DNA from: Bacteroidales bacterium
GTDB lineage: Bacteria; Bacteroidota; Bacteroidia; Bacteroidales; UBA12077
NCBI GenBank assembly: GCA_016342685.1
Contig: JAEINU010000004.1
Span: 434,001-498,000, forward strand
Length of the DNA: 64,000 nucleotides
Reading direction: 5' to 3'
Shown: piece by piece, positions 45,370-54,764 of the stretch
How the letters are laid out: each line of letters opens with the position of its first letter
Numbering within the stretch: the stretch's first letter is position 1
The notes under the pieces: generated by a model
Database searches by the model: none
What the model saw: only the letters and a program-made list of their open reading frames with translations
Told to the model about the DNA's origin: nothing
Translations under genes and position numbers: made by a program

Positions 45370-47652
45370 ATGAAAAGAATCTCTTTTTTAATAATTTGTA
45401 TAATTTCTGTTTACTCACTTAAAGCTCAAATAGGAGTGGGTGAGTGGAGAGATCATTTACCTTTTAATTATGCAATTTCTGTTACCGAATCTTCTTCGAA
45501 AGTTTATGTTGCATCGGAGAGTGGTATTTTTTCCTATGGTAAAAGCAGTAATAATGTCGAAAAACTAACAAAAGTTAATGTTTTATCAGATATTGGAGTT
45601 TCAACAATTAGTTATTCCGAGCAAAATAAAGTTTTACTTGTGGGTTACGAAAATGGCAATCTGGATATGGTTTTCGACAATCATGTTTTTAACTTATCTG
45701 ATATTAAAAGAGAGATGATAAGTGCAAGTAAATCAATTAATAATATTTATTTTATTGATGAATATGCATACTTATCTTGCGGTTTTGGAATTGTTGTTGT
45801 TAACCTCGATAAAAAGGAGATTAAGGAAACATATTATATTGGAGAGTTAGGAGCGCTAATACAGGTTACTCAGATTGTTTTAGATGATGGTTATTTATAT
45901 GCCGCAACTAACCAAGGAGTTTATTATGCAGATTTTGCGGATCAGAATTTAGCCGATTATTCTAAATGGCAGCGAATCGAAAATATACCTAATTATTATG
46001 GATCACATAGTTCAATAATTGTTATAAATGGAAAAATTCTGGTTAATCAGAATAACGAAACATTTAACGATATATTATATTTATACAATGGTTCTTCCTG
46101 GTCAGTTTTTAGTAATGATTACAGTGAGATCCGCAGTATAAAAAGGAGCGAAGAAAATATTCAGATAGTTACAAATCAAAACATACTTTTATATACAACA
46201 GATTTTGTTTTTGTAGATTCTATTTCAGATTCGGAGTCGGTTTCTATAAATCCATTTGATGTAAGTAGCGTTGATAACAATAACTATTGGATTGCCGATA
46301 GAGGAAATGGTTTGGTAAAGTTTAACAACTCCATGGAAATAATAAACCCAAACTCACCCTATACATCAAATGCATTTAATATTGAAACCTCAAATGATAA
46401 AGTAATTGTTGCAGCTGGAGGAGTGGGGGCATCGTGGAATAATAAATTTCTAAATGGATCATTCTTTACATTTGAAAACGAACGATGGTCATCGAAATTT
46501 AATTATGATGTACGAGATTATCTGGTTGTAAAAATTGATCCAAGAAACCAAGAACATTATTATGCTGGCAGTTGGGGTTATGGTGTTTCAGAATACCTGA
46601 ATAACGAATTGGTTGAGACATATTCTTATTCTAATAGTTCTTTGCAAACAATAATTTCTGGAGAGGATTATTGTAGAATTGCAGGTGTGGATTTTGACAA
46701 CGAGAACAATCTTTGGGTTACAAATTCGAGTGTTCCCAATCCCATTTCTGTTCGAAAAACGGATGGAAAATGGAAAAGTTTTCATTTCGAGGGTGTAATT
46801 AGTAATATTCTTTTGTCTGAGATTATCGTTACAGGGAACAATCATAAGTGGGTTATTTTACCAAATGGGAATGGTTTATTTGTTTTCGATAATATGGGAA
46901 CCATAGATAATGAGAATGATGATCAATATAAGAAGCTAAGTATTATCGATGAGAATGGAAAAATTATTACAAACCGAACATATTCTTTAGTTGAGGATTT
47001 AACTGGTGATATTTGGGTAGGCACAGATCAAGGTGTTGTTGTTTATTACAATCCTGAAAATATTTTTGATGATGAATCATTCCACGCAAATAGAGTTGTT
47101 TTAACAATTGGCGATGCAACTGATTACTTGTTAAAAACGGAAGTTATAAATTCAATTGCCGTTGATGGAGCGAATAGAAAGTGGATTGGAACAGAAGGTT
47201 CCGGAGTTTATTTGGTTTCTAAAGATGGAACAGAAGAAATTAATCATTTTACTGAGGATAATAGTCCTTTATTATCGAATAAAATAGTCGACATTGGAAT
47301 TAATCATGAGTCAGGGGAAGTTTTTTTTGCAACCGAAAAAGGATTGATATCGTATCGTGGATCGGCAACAATGGGAAACGATGAGTTTAAAGATGTTTAT
47401 GTTTATCCGAATCCTGTGCGCGAAAATTACGAGGGAGATATTACTATTCGAGGTTTAGTTTCTGACGTAAATGTAAAGATTACCGATATTAGTGGAAACA
47501 TAGTTTATGAAACAACAGCTGAAGGTGGTCAGGCAACTTGGGATGGGAAAAACTTTGATGGAAGGCGACCAAGTACTGGAGTGTATCTTGTATTTTGCAC
47601 AAACGACGATGGATCAAAAACGCATATTACAAAACTACTTTTCATAAAATAG
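45370..47652 (+). CDS. porZ: PorZ-like type IX secretion system protein
   Basis: 760 aa with a signal peptide (about 1-19, SLKAQIG) and the characteristic opening GEWRDHLPFNYAISV. The protein consists of two beta-propeller domains with repeated 'W-GT/TDxGV' blades (IWVGTDQGVVVY, KWIGTEGSGVYL) and a C-terminal sorting-like domain starting near residue 685 (VYVYPNPV, ending GVYLVFCTNDDGSKTHITKLLF). In Porphyromonas gingivalis PorZ is a surface component of the T9SS attachment complex, delivering A-LPS for cargo modification. Its presence predicts a T9SS elsewhere in this genome. Confidence 0.85.
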   Translation: MKRISFLIICIISVYSLKAQIGVGEWRDHLPFNYAISVTESSSKVYVASESGIFSYGKSSNNVEKLTKVNVLSDIGVSTISYSEQNKVLLVGYENGNLDMVFDNHVFNLSDIKREMISASKSINNIYFIDEYAYLSCGFGIVVVNLDKKEIKETYYIGELGALIQVTQIVLDDGYLYAATNQGVYYADFADQNLADYSKWQRIENIPNYYGSHSSIIVINGKILVNQNNETFNDILYLYNGSSWSVFSNDYSEIRSIKRSEENIQIVTNQNILLYTTDFVFVDSISDSESVSINPFDVSSVDNNNYWIADRGNGLVKFNNSMEIINPNSPYTSNAFNIETSNDKVIVAAGGVGASWNNKFLNGSFFTFENERWSSKFNYDVRDYLVVKIDPRNQEHYYAGSWGYGVSEYLNNELVETYSYSNSSLQTIISGEDYCRIAGVDFDNENNLWVTNSSVPNPISVRKTDGKWKSFHFEGVISNILLSEIIVTGNNHKWVILPNGNGLFVFDNMGTIDNENDDQYKKLSIIDENGKIITNRTYSLVEDLTGDIWVGTDQGVVVYYNPENIFDDESFHANRVVLTIGDATDYLLKTEVINSIAVDGANRKWIGTEGSGVYLVSKDGTEEINHFTEDNSPLLSNKIVDIGINHESGEVFFATEKGLISYRGSATMGNDEFKDVYVYPNPVRENYEGDITIRGLVSDVNVKITDISGNIVYETTAEGGQATWDGKNFDGRRPSTGVYLVFCTNDDGSKTHITKLLFIK

Positions 47653-47678
47653 AAAAAGCCGCAATTAAGCGGCTTTCT
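47653..47678 (+). terminator. Terminator after porZ
   Basis: Stem AAAGCCGC / GCGGCTTT with a short AATTA loop and T-rich tail. It separates porZ from the convergent CsgG-like gene and may serve both. Confidence 0.75.
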
Positions 47679-47697
47679 TATTTATTCTCTATGATTC

Positions 47698-48918
47698 TTA
47701 TTTTTTTCTTATACAACGAACTTGTCGTCTGGCATTACTACCAGTATCGTATGTTTGACCATTCATAAAGTTTTTCTCAAACATCGCACTTGTACTACCC
47801 TGTTTTTTTGGTGTTGATGACCAATACCATTCACCATTCATATTAAGAGCAATTTTGTTATTATACATAAATTCAAGATTGTCAATAGTTGGTAAAATCC
47901 AGTCGTTATAGCCATATGCTGTAGAGCTTTCGCAAACATCATTGGCTTCTTTCCATTTGTATTCACCGGGCAAATCTTCGGGCATTACCTCGTAATCAGT
48001 ACCATATAAGCTAAATCCCCAGACACCTTCGGCATCAACTAAATTTATAGTACCATTACTATGAACGCACCTTACAAAAGATTTAGCTTTAGCAGCTGCA
48101 GGAACAAGTTTGTCGGCATCAAATGCCTGTCGATAATAAACATTGTTCTTTTCAGGAGTGGCAGACCAATACCAGTATGTTTGCATATTTCGTAATGCAG
48201 ATTTTTGAACATACAGTCTCGATATCTCAAGTTTTGTAGGTAATCTCCATTCTGTTAAACCATAAGCATTACTTTCCAGACAAGCTTCGTTTGCTTCCAT
48301 CCAAGTTGTTTTAGTAGGAGTTCCATCTATAGGCATAACGAGTAAACTTAAACCCATCATATTTAATTCAACTAAATCTTTAGAATCTGACTCATCAATT
48401 TCATATTTTGGTTGACTTAAAGAAGAGCGAGAATGACTATTTCTTACCGATGCTCCTTGTTGCTGCAACATTGCTCTTGAAACAGTTGAAACAACTGTAA
48501 ATAAGTCATCTAATCCCGATTGTGTTATTCCTGTATTTTGTCTTTCTATCTTAGCCGTAAGAACGTCAACCATTTTACATGATATATAATAATTTCCACC
48601 AACCGATGAGATTGATGCATAACAAACGTAGTGGGCTCCCATTTTTTTACCAAGTTCACCAATTTGTCCATCATCCACGTGTCCTGTCATTTGAAATTTA
48701 CTTTCGGCAAGAACTTTATTGATTAATTCACGCTCTAGAACTGTGAACCCAAGTGTGTTAACAACTGCATTGCTAAGTTCTTCGCGGATAACTATTTTTA
48801 GGTTTTGAGAAACATCTCCAACGGGATCAAATACCGCAACTTTTTTGTCTTCCTGACCATTTACAATGCCAATTACAGCGAATACAAGAAAGATGATCAA
48901 CAGGTTTATTTTATTCAT
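47698..48918 (-). CDS. Exported CsgG-like N-terminal plus two DUF1566 domains
   Basis: 406 aa with a signal peptide (about 1-21). The first domain (KKVAVFDPVGDV, FTVLERELINKVLAE, GAHYVCYASISSVGG) resembles the CsgG/GNA1162-like fold that computes 'penicillin-binding lipoprotein activator' type functions. Two DUF1566 repeats follow (TTWMEANEACLE...EWRLPTKLEI...YWYWSATPE, and KWKEANDVCES...DWILPTIDNL...EWYWSSTPK), which look like C-type-lectin-related modules. Function unknown; probably a periplasmic or surface-binding protein. It is 12 bp downstream of an LPP20-like gene, so an operon. Confidence 0.7.
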   Translation of the reverse strand: MNKINLLIIFLVFAVIGIVNGQEDKKVAVFDPVGDVSQNLKIVIREELSNAVVNTLGFTVLERELINKVLAESKFQMTGHVDDGQIGELGKKMGAHYVCYASISSVGGNYYISCKMVDVLTAKIERQNTGITQSGLDDLFTVVSTVSRAMLQQQGASVRNSHSRSSLSQPKYEIDESDSKDLVELNMMGLSLLVMPIDGTPTKTTWMEANEACLESNAYGLTEWRLPTKLEISRLYVQKSALRNMQTYWYWSATPEKNNVYYRQAFDADKLVPAAAKAKSFVRCVHSNGTINLVDAEGVWGFSLYGTDYEVMPEDLPGEYKWKEANDVCESSTAYGYNDWILPTIDNLEFMYNNKIALNMNGEWYWSSTPKKQGSTSAMFEKNFMNGQTYDTGSNARRQVRCIRKK

Positions 48919-48930
48919 GGCTATATTGAT

Positions 48931-50001
48931 TTAATTATTTATCCAGATTAATATTTTTTCCGATATAGGGTTACTTATTTCATTATATGCTTTTTCAGCA
49001 GCATCTTTATAAGATTTACTATGTGCACCTTTTTTTGTAAACTCATTCTGGTACACATGTTTATCCGAAGGAGCTTTAAAAAGTTTTACTTCGGCATCCA
49101 CATAGCTAAAATACACATTATTTGAGAAATTATACTCTCTTGACTTTGTATTTATTATAACTTTCCAATCTGCTTCGCTCTCATCCTTAGTGAATCTGCA
49201 ACCATTTTCTGCTAAAATTGCTTTCAAATTATTTTCTATTGATATTGTGTTATTCCCGAAAAGGTCTTCTTCTGCAACAATGTAAACGATTATACCTTGT
49301 GCTAAACGAGCATTTGCTTGAACAACATCATTATATAGCTTCATTGTTTTTTGCATTTTCAAATCTTCATCTGTAATATTTTTATCAACGGCACTTAGTA
49401 TTCCCTGAGATTTGGTTACTTCTGTAAAAACAGGTAGTGCTTTATTAAATTCTTCCTTTGCCTTATTTTTTTCTTTGTTTTTTTCTAGTTCAAGTGCAGT
49501 GTTAATAAAACCTTCAATTTGTTGAACCTGTAAGTTTAAGTTCGCTTTATAATATCCAATTATTTCATATTTGTTTGCAAATGCAAATCCATAAACCATA
49601 TTATCATTTACATAACTTTCTACACGAATTCCATTTATTTCAAGATCTGTAGATATTTTTGTTTCATACTTAAAATCTTCTTTGAAATTTTCGGAGCCAT
49701 TTTCAATTATACTTTGAGTATAATTTTCGCTAACACTTTTCACTGAAGCTAAAATGCTTTCCGACAGATCTGTACGAGCCAGGTCTTTTAGTCGTTCGGT
49801 TGCTTCTGATATAGATTCAGAAGTGTTTTTTTCATCTTGAGCAAATCCAGTAATAAAAACATTCGATGGATATTGTTCTGTTCTCCACGATTGTTTCAGC
49901 CATGAAGGCTCGTTTTGAGATTTTAATACATTAAAGGAGGCTAAACAAAGGAATAATAAAACTATTCGTTTAATATTTTTATTGAGGATTTCTATTTTCA
50001 T
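48931..50001 (-). CDS. Exported LPP20-like protein
   Basis: 356 aa. The signal peptide is cut near residue 29 (NVLKSQN). The N-terminal domain (about 35-155) begins PSWLKQSWRTEQYPSNVFITGFAQDE in the style of LPP20 family proteins, with a helical central part (ELEKNKEKNKAKEEFNK). The C-terminal domain is again CsgG-like (ADWKVIINTKSREYNF). Function unknown. First gene of a pair with the CsgG-like/DUF1566 protein; the combination recalls the LPP20/CsgG-type lipoprotein pairs of outer-membrane assembly loci. Confidence 0.65.
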   Translation of the reverse strand: MKIEILNKNIKRIVLLFLCLASFNVLKSQNEPSWLKQSWRTEQYPSNVFITGFAQDEKNTSESISEATERLKDLARTDLSESILASVKSVSENYTQSIIENGSENFKEDFKYETKISTDLEINGIRVESYVNDNMVYGFAFANKYEIIGYYKANLNLQVQQIEGFINTALELEKNKEKNKAKEEFNKALPVFTEVTKSQGILSAVDKNITDEDLKMQKTMKLYNDVVQANARLAQGIIVYIVAEEDLFGNNTISIENNLKAILAENGCRFTKDESEADWKVIINTKSREYNFSNNVYFSYVDAEVKLFKAPSDKHVYQNEFTKKGAHSKSYKDAAEKAYNEISNPISEKILIWINN

Positions 50002-50180
50002 ACAAGTAGTTATTTAATTTCGAAATATACATAAAATAGATTCGTGATTTTCAAATTACAAATAATATACCACTTTTTTAAAACCGAAGTTAAATTATTT
50101 GATTAAACTCGATAAAAATATGACAATCAGCTGTTAAACAATGATATTCTCATCTTTTAATATTCTTTTAAAGAAGATAT

Positions 50181-50208
50181 TTTAGTTAGAAAAGAATGAA
50201 TACTTTTG
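50181..50208 (+). promoter_or_regulatory. Promoter of recO
   Basis: TTTA (50181-50184), 16-bp spacer, TACTTTTG (50201-50208), close to the Bacteroidota consensus. The predicted transcript starts about 20 nt before the recO ATG at 50233, which rules out the upstream TTG at 50206 as start. Confidence 0.6.
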
Positions 50209-50232
50209 TACAAGATATCTAATAAAACTGAA

Positions 50233-50958
50233 ATGCTTTTTAAAACACGGGGAATTGTTCTGCATCATATAAAGTATTCTGAAACTAGCGTAATAGTAAC
50301 AATATATACTGAGCTCTTCGGAAGGCAATCGTATATTATTAATGGAGTTCGAGGTAAAAAATCAAAAATTAAGGCGAATATTTTACAATCTTTGTTTTTG
50401 CTCAATATGGAGGTTTATCATAAACCTAAACAAGACCTTCAAAGAGTTAAGGAAGCTCAACCTGACTTTGTATTTAGTTCGCTACCCTATGATATTAGAA
50501 AAAGCACATTAGCAATTTTTATTGCAGAGATTTTGTATAAAACAATTCAAGAACACGAAGCAAATGCTGAACTATTTAATTATTTGTACAATTCAATTCA
50601 GGTATTGGATTTAAAAGAAAAGGGAATTTCCAATTTCCACTTGTATTTTTTAATACATCTTACAAAATATCTCGGTTTCTTTCCTGAGAATAATTATTCT
50701 GATTCAAGATGTTATTTTGATTTAAAGGCAGGTCGCTTTATGCAAATTAAACCCATGCATTTATTCTTTATAGGTCCCATAGAAAGTAAGATTTTAAACA
50801 CATTGTTCGAATTTTCAGAGAATCAGCACGAAAATGTTAATATTCGCCATAAAGAAAGGATTGAAATTCTTGAAAAGATATTAGATTATTATTCATTACA
50901 TATTGATGGCATTTCAACCATAAAATCCTTAAGTATATTAAGGGAAGTTTTCCATTAG
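50233..50958 (+). CDS. recO: DNA repair protein RecO
   Basis: 241 aa from ATG 50233 (MLFKTRGIVLHHIKYSETSVI). The N-terminal OB-fold with YTELFGRQSYIINGVRGKKSK and the helical C-terminal part (LYFLIHLTKYLGFFPE, CYFDLKAGRF) match RecO of Bacteroidota. The zinc-finger cysteines of some RecO proteins are not obvious here. RecO acts with RecR to load RecA at gapped DNA during recombinational repair. Confidence 0.9.
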   Translation: MLFKTRGIVLHHIKYSETSVIVTIYTELFGRQSYIINGVRGKKSKIKANILQSLFLLNMEVYHKPKQDLQRVKEAQPDFVFSSLPYDIRKSTLAIFIAEILYKTIQEHEANAELFNYLYNSIQVLDLKEKGISNFHLYFLIHLTKYLGFFPENNYSDSRCYFDLKAGRFMQIKPMHLFFIGPIESKILNTLFEFSENQHENVNIRHKERIEILEKILDYYSLHIDGISTIKSLSILREVFH

Positions 50959-51095
50959 TCAATAAAAAAGTTATGTTGAGGCGCTAAAAGGAGTCTTTCA
51001 CCAAAATTAACCTGACTATTCTTTTAAACAAAAGAAAAGGGCATATTTTTGGATGTTACATTTCATAAGGATTTCCAGAATCACAAAAAGAAAAA

Positions 51096-51130
51096 TAAAA
51101 AGCCTTTGCCTGTTACAAGGCACTTTTTAA
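51096..51130 (+). terminator. Weak terminator-like hairpin between recO and the aminotransferase gene
   Basis: Stem GCCTTTG / CAAGGC with one bulged T, followed by ACTTTTTAAG. The rest of 50959-51182 shows nothing I recognise. Confidence 0.45.
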
Positions 51131-51153
51131 GTAAAGATATTTTTATACATTTG
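51124..51153 (+). promoter_or_regulatory. Probable promoter of the aminotransferase-like gene
   Basis: TTTT (51124-51127), then TACATTTG at 51146-51153, 30 bp before the ATG. The -33 part overlaps the preceding terminator-like T run. Confidence 0.45.
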
Positions 51154-51182
51154 CGTTCCACTTTTGGGAAATAGAAATTATT

Positions 51183-52322
51183 ATGATAAAAACGAAGATG
51201 TCGAACATAGGGAAAGATATTTATACTATAATTTCAGAATTATCTCAAGATACTGATATTATAAACTTAGCGAAAGTAGCTCCTGATTTTTCCTATTCTG
51301 AAGAATTAAATAAGCTTGCTGCTAAGTATATGAAGGAAAAATCTACGGAGTATTCGCACCCTGATGGATTAATGGAATTGCGTGAAGCAATTGTTGAAAC
51401 TATTTCGAAAAAGCACGGTGTTAATTTTAGCGCATTAAATGAAGTTACTGTTACAGCTGGTGCAACACAAGCTATGTATACTGTTATTAGTAGTTTTGTT
51501 GATGAAGGAGACGAAGTTGTTTTATTCGAACCAGCATTTAATAGTTATGTTCCTGCAATTCAGAGCAATGGTGGCAGACCAGTTTTTGTTCAATTAAAGC
51601 AACCCGATTATCGAATTGATTGGGAAGCTGTTCAAAAATTGATAAATACACGAACAAAATTAATTATTATAAATACTCCGCATAACCCAACAGGTATAAC
51701 TTTTAATCAAGAAGACATTGCTCAACTTAAGAAAATTACAAACGGCACGAAAATTAATGTAATTGGCGATGAAGTATTTGAGTCAATGGTGTTTGATGGC
51801 AAAAAGCATTATAGTGTTTTATCAAATGAGCAATTAGTCGAGAGAAGTATTGTAATTTCATCTTTAGGAATAACATTTAATGTTCCTGGATGGAAAATCG
51901 GGTATTGTGTAGCTCCTGAAAAATTGATGAGTCAAATCAGAAAGAATCAGCTTTTTCAAATTAATTCGGTGAATACGCCTTTACAATATGCAATGGCCGA
52001 TTATTTAAAAAATGGAGTTGATTTTAGTTCAATAAATAAGAAGTTTGAAGAAAAACGCGATTTTGTAATTGATTTATTAAAAGATTCGAAATTTGAAATA
52101 ATTCCGACACAAGGGGGGTTTTATCAATTAATAGATTATAGCAAAATAAGTGAAGAAAAGGACACCGAATTTGCAAGAAGAGTAATGGACGAATTTGGTG
52201 TTGCATTATTCCCATTATCAGTGTTTTATCACGATTCAATAGACGATAAAATTTTAGGATTTAGTTTCGCACGCGACGAAAAAGTACTTAAAGAGGCTGT
52301 TAAGAGGTTAAAGAAGATCTAA
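51183..52322 (+). CDS. Fold-type I aminotransferase homologue lacking the catalytic lysine
   Basis: 379 aa, full length for class I/II aminotransferases. It has many family motifs: HPDGLMELREAI, TAGATQAMY, EPAFNSYVPAI, NTPHNPTG (N168), GDEVFE (D196) and VPGWKIGYCVAP. The PLP-binding lysine position, normally S-(S/F)-G-K-T, reads S-L-G-I-T here, with I230 at that site. The tyrosine after the Asp is F199, and the substrate-carboxylate arginine near the end is G359 (ILGFSFARDE). The closest relatives in style are YbdL-type methionine/kynurenine aminotransferases. With all three residues changed it is probably a catalytically dead pseudoenzyme or a PLP-independent protein. It lies just upstream of the GH3 operon. 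Confidence 0.85.
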   Translation: MIKTKMSNIGKDIYTIISELSQDTDIINLAKVAPDFSYSEELNKLAAKYMKEKSTEYSHPDGLMELREAIVETISKKHGVNFSALNEVTVTAGATQAMYTVISSFVDEGDEVVLFEPAFNSYVPAIQSNGGRPVFVQLKQPDYRIDWEAVQKLINTRTKLIIINTPHNPTGITFNQEDIAQLKKITNGTKINVIGDEVFESMVFDGKKHYSVLSNEQLVERSIVISSLGITFNVPGWKIGYCVAPEKLMSQIRKNQLFQINSVNTPLQYAMADYLKNGVDFSSINKKFEEKRDFVIDLLKDSKFEIIPTQGGFYQLIDYSKISEEKDTEFARRVMDEFGVALFPLSVFYHDSIDDKILGFSFARDEKVLKEAVKRLKKI

Positions 52323-52364
52323 ATCTTATAAAAAACATAAAGAAATCATATTTCATCGTTATTA

Positions 52365-52403
52365 ATAAAACCAAATATTCAGTATATTTGGTTTTATATT
52401 TTT
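52365..52403 (+). terminator. Terminator after the aminotransferase-like gene
   Basis: Perfect 14-bp stem ATAAAACCAAATAT / ATATTTGGTTTTAT around TCAGT, followed by ATTTTTAA. Confidence 0.8.
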
Positions 52404-52425
52404 AAATAGATTTATTTAAATACAG

Positions 52426-53943
52426 ATGCAAATAATTGGCTCTTTAGTAACCTGGCTTAATTTTAAGCGATTATATCAGATAGACTTATTCAAAAAGTTT
52501 CCGTTTGATGCCCAAAGAGAAGTTTTTCACCAGCTTATCGAAAGTGCCAAAAGAACTGATTTTGGGGTTGAATACGATTTTAAATCTATTAAAAGCATAG
52601 AAGAATTTCAACAAAGAGTTCCAATTCATACTTACGAGAAAATCAAACCATATATTGATCAATTAATGCTGGGGAAACAAAATGTTTTGTGGCCTAGTGA
52701 GATAAAATGGTTTGCAAAATCATCAGGAACCACAAGCGATAAAAGCAAATTTATTCCAGTATCACGAGAAACCTTAGAAGATTCTCACTTTCGTGGAGGG
52801 AAAGATATTCTTGCCTTATATGCCACAAATTATCCCGAAACGGCTTTATTTAAAGGTAAAGGATTAACGCTTGGTGGAAGTCATCAAATAAATAAAATAA
52901 GCAATGAATCATTTTATGGAGATTTGTCGGCAATACTTATTGAAAATTTACCATTTTGGACATACTTTATAAGAACCCCAAGTCAGGAAATTGCTTTAAT
53001 GAGCGAGTGGGAGGAAAAATTAGAAAAAATTGCAGATGCTACCATAAAAGAGAATGTGACAAATATTGCAGGTGTTCCTTCCTGGATGCTGGTTCTAATC
53101 AGATATATTCTTAATAAGACGGGGAAACAAAATCTTTTGGAGGTTTGGCCAAACTTAGAGCTGTTTACACATGGTGGAGTTAGCTTTGAGCCTTATAGAG
53201 AACAATTTAAAAAATTGATCCCTACCTCTAAAATGAATTATCTCGAAACTTATAATGCATCGGAAGGATTTTTTAGTATTCAAGATCATCCAGATCAGAG
53301 TGATATGTTGTTGATGCTAGATTATGGAATTTTTTATGAGTTTGTACCGGTAGAAGAAGTTGATAACGAAAGTCCTAAGGCTTTTCATATTGATGACGTT
53401 GAATTAGATAAAAATTATGCAATTCTTATAACAACAAACTCAGGGTTGTGGCGATACATGATTGGTGATACAGTTACATTTACTTCATTATATCCTCATA
53501 AAATAAGGATAAGTGGAAGAACAAAGCATTTTATAAATGCTTTTGGTGAAGAGGTTATCATAGACAACGCCGAAAAGGCCTTACAAGAAGCAAGTAAAAG
53601 AACAAATGCTTCAATTAGAGATTATACAGCAGCTCCTGTATTTATGAGCGAAAAAAATAAGGGAAGTCATCAATGGTTGATAGAATTTGACAGGATGCCA
53701 ACAAGTGTGGAGGAATTTAGAGATGTTTTGGATGCGGCTCTGCAAAAGGTAAATTCGGATTATGAAGCTAAAAGATATAAAGATATTACTTTAGAAAAAC
53801 CTGTATTAACAGTTGCTAAAGATGGATTGTTTTATAACTGGCTTAAGGGGAAAGGTAAAATTGGAGGACAAAATAAAGTTCCAAGACTTGCAAATAACCG
53901 CGAATATGTTGATGAGCTTTTGGAGCTAAACAAAAAAATATAA
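52426..53943 (+). CDS. GH3-family acyl-adenylate / acyl-amido synthetase
   Basis: 505 aa. It carries the ATP/AMP-binding loop SSGTTSDKSKFIP (about 98-110), the YNASEGFF motif (about 285-292) and the RYMIGDT motif (about 344-350), plus SGRTKHFINAFGEEV, the usual set of plant GH3 proteins. In plants they join acyl acids such as auxin or jasmonate to amino acids. In Bacteroidota the family is known but its substrates are not. It heads a four-gene run with spacings of 7-11 bp. Confidence 0.85.
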   Translation: MQIIGSLVTWLNFKRLYQIDLFKKFPFDAQREVFHQLIESAKRTDFGVEYDFKSIKSIEEFQQRVPIHTYEKIKPYIDQLMLGKQNVLWPSEIKWFAKSSGTTSDKSKFIPVSRETLEDSHFRGGKDILALYATNYPETALFKGKGLTLGGSHQINKISNESFYGDLSAILIENLPFWTYFIRTPSQEIALMSEWEEKLEKIADATIKENVTNIAGVPSWMLVLIRYILNKTGKQNLLEVWPNLELFTHGGVSFEPYREQFKKLIPTSKMNYLETYNASEGFFSIQDHPDQSDMLLMLDYGIFYEFVPVEEVDNESPKAFHIDDVELDKNYAILITTNSGLWRYMIGDTVTFTSLYPHKIRISGRTKHFINAFGEEVIIDNAEKALQEASKRTNASIRDYTAAPVFMSEKNKGSHQWLIEFDRMPTSVEEFRDVLDAALQKVNSDYEAKRYKDITLEKPVLTVAKDGLFYNWLKGKGKIGGQNKVPRLANNREYVDELLELNKKI

Positions 53944-53950
53944 AACCCTT

Positions 53951-54757
53951 ATGGTAAGATTCTTTAGTATTATTTTTCTTTTTTGTTGTATGGATGTTTA
54001 TTCTCAAGTAGAGTTCATATTTATTAAAGAGATAAAAACAGAATCTACAAATTTTACAACAGACCAACTCGGAAATATTTTTTTGCTAAAAGATGGAGGA
54101 ATCACCAAAATCAATGCAACAAATAATAAGCAAAAAACATATAGCAACAATCTTTTTGGTAAAATTTCAAGAATAGATGCTTCCGACCCATTCCGCATAT
54201 TAGTTTTTAGTAAGGATTTTAATAAGATTTTATTTTTAGATAACAATTTGTCGGAAATAGCAAGTCCCATAGAATTATACAATCTAGGATATTATAATGT
54301 GAGTTCAGTTTGTCAATCAAATAGTGGTGGGTTTTGGCTTTTCGATCAAAATTTGAACGAATTAGTTTATTTCAATCGAAATTTAAAACAAGAAAAAAGG
54401 AGTTCTCAAATAACATCACTTCTGAATCCCGACATTGAAATAAATGAGGTTTTCATGGAAGAAAAAAATGATTATATTTATCTGGGCATAGAGGGAGAAG
54501 GTGTTTTGTTATTTGACATATACGGTACATATATAAAAACATTTCCGCTAAAAGAGATTTGTAGGTTTCAGATAATAGATGGGAATATTATTTATTTAAA
54601 TAAAGACGTATTGAATATTTATCAAACTAAGAATTTTAATAAAGATATATTAGATTTGCCTATTGAAAATTCAATAAACGCAAGAATTATACAGAAAAAT
54701 ATACTTGTACTTACTAACGATAAGTTAATTGAATATCAGTTAAATAATATAAAATAG
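53951..54757 (+). CDS. Secreted beta-propeller-like protein of unknown function
   Basis: 268 aa with a signal peptide (cut near residue 19, MDVYSQVE). Repeats of the type 'L-D-x-x-G-N-I-F-L-L' (TTDQLGNIFLLKDGGITKINA, SNSGGFWLFDQNL) suggest a small NHL-like propeller. Function unknown. It begins 7 bp after GH3 and precedes the small DNA-binding-type gene by 7 bp, so it belongs to the GH3 operon. Confidence 0.6.
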   Translation: MVRFFSIIFLFCCMDVYSQVEFIFIKEIKTESTNFTTDQLGNIFLLKDGGITKINATNNKQKTYSNNLFGKISRIDASDPFRILVFSKDFNKILFLDNNLSEIASPIELYNLGYYNVSSVCQSNSGGFWLFDQNLNELVYFNRNLKQEKRSSQITSLLNPDIEINEVFMEEKNDYIYLGIEGEGVLLFDIYGTYIKTFPLKEICRFQIIDGNIIYLNKDVLNIYQTKNFNKDILDLPIENSINARIIQKNILVLTNDKLIEYQLNNIK

Positions 54758-54764
54758 CTTTAGA

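Noticed and set aside
50206-50232. TTG start extending recO upstream
   Set aside because: The TTG lies inside the TACTTTTG promoter element, and the RecO family begins at the ATG at 50233.
51183-52322. Sequencing error as explanation for the missing aminotransferase lysine
   Set aside because: The tyrosine and arginine positions are changed as well, and the frame is intact.
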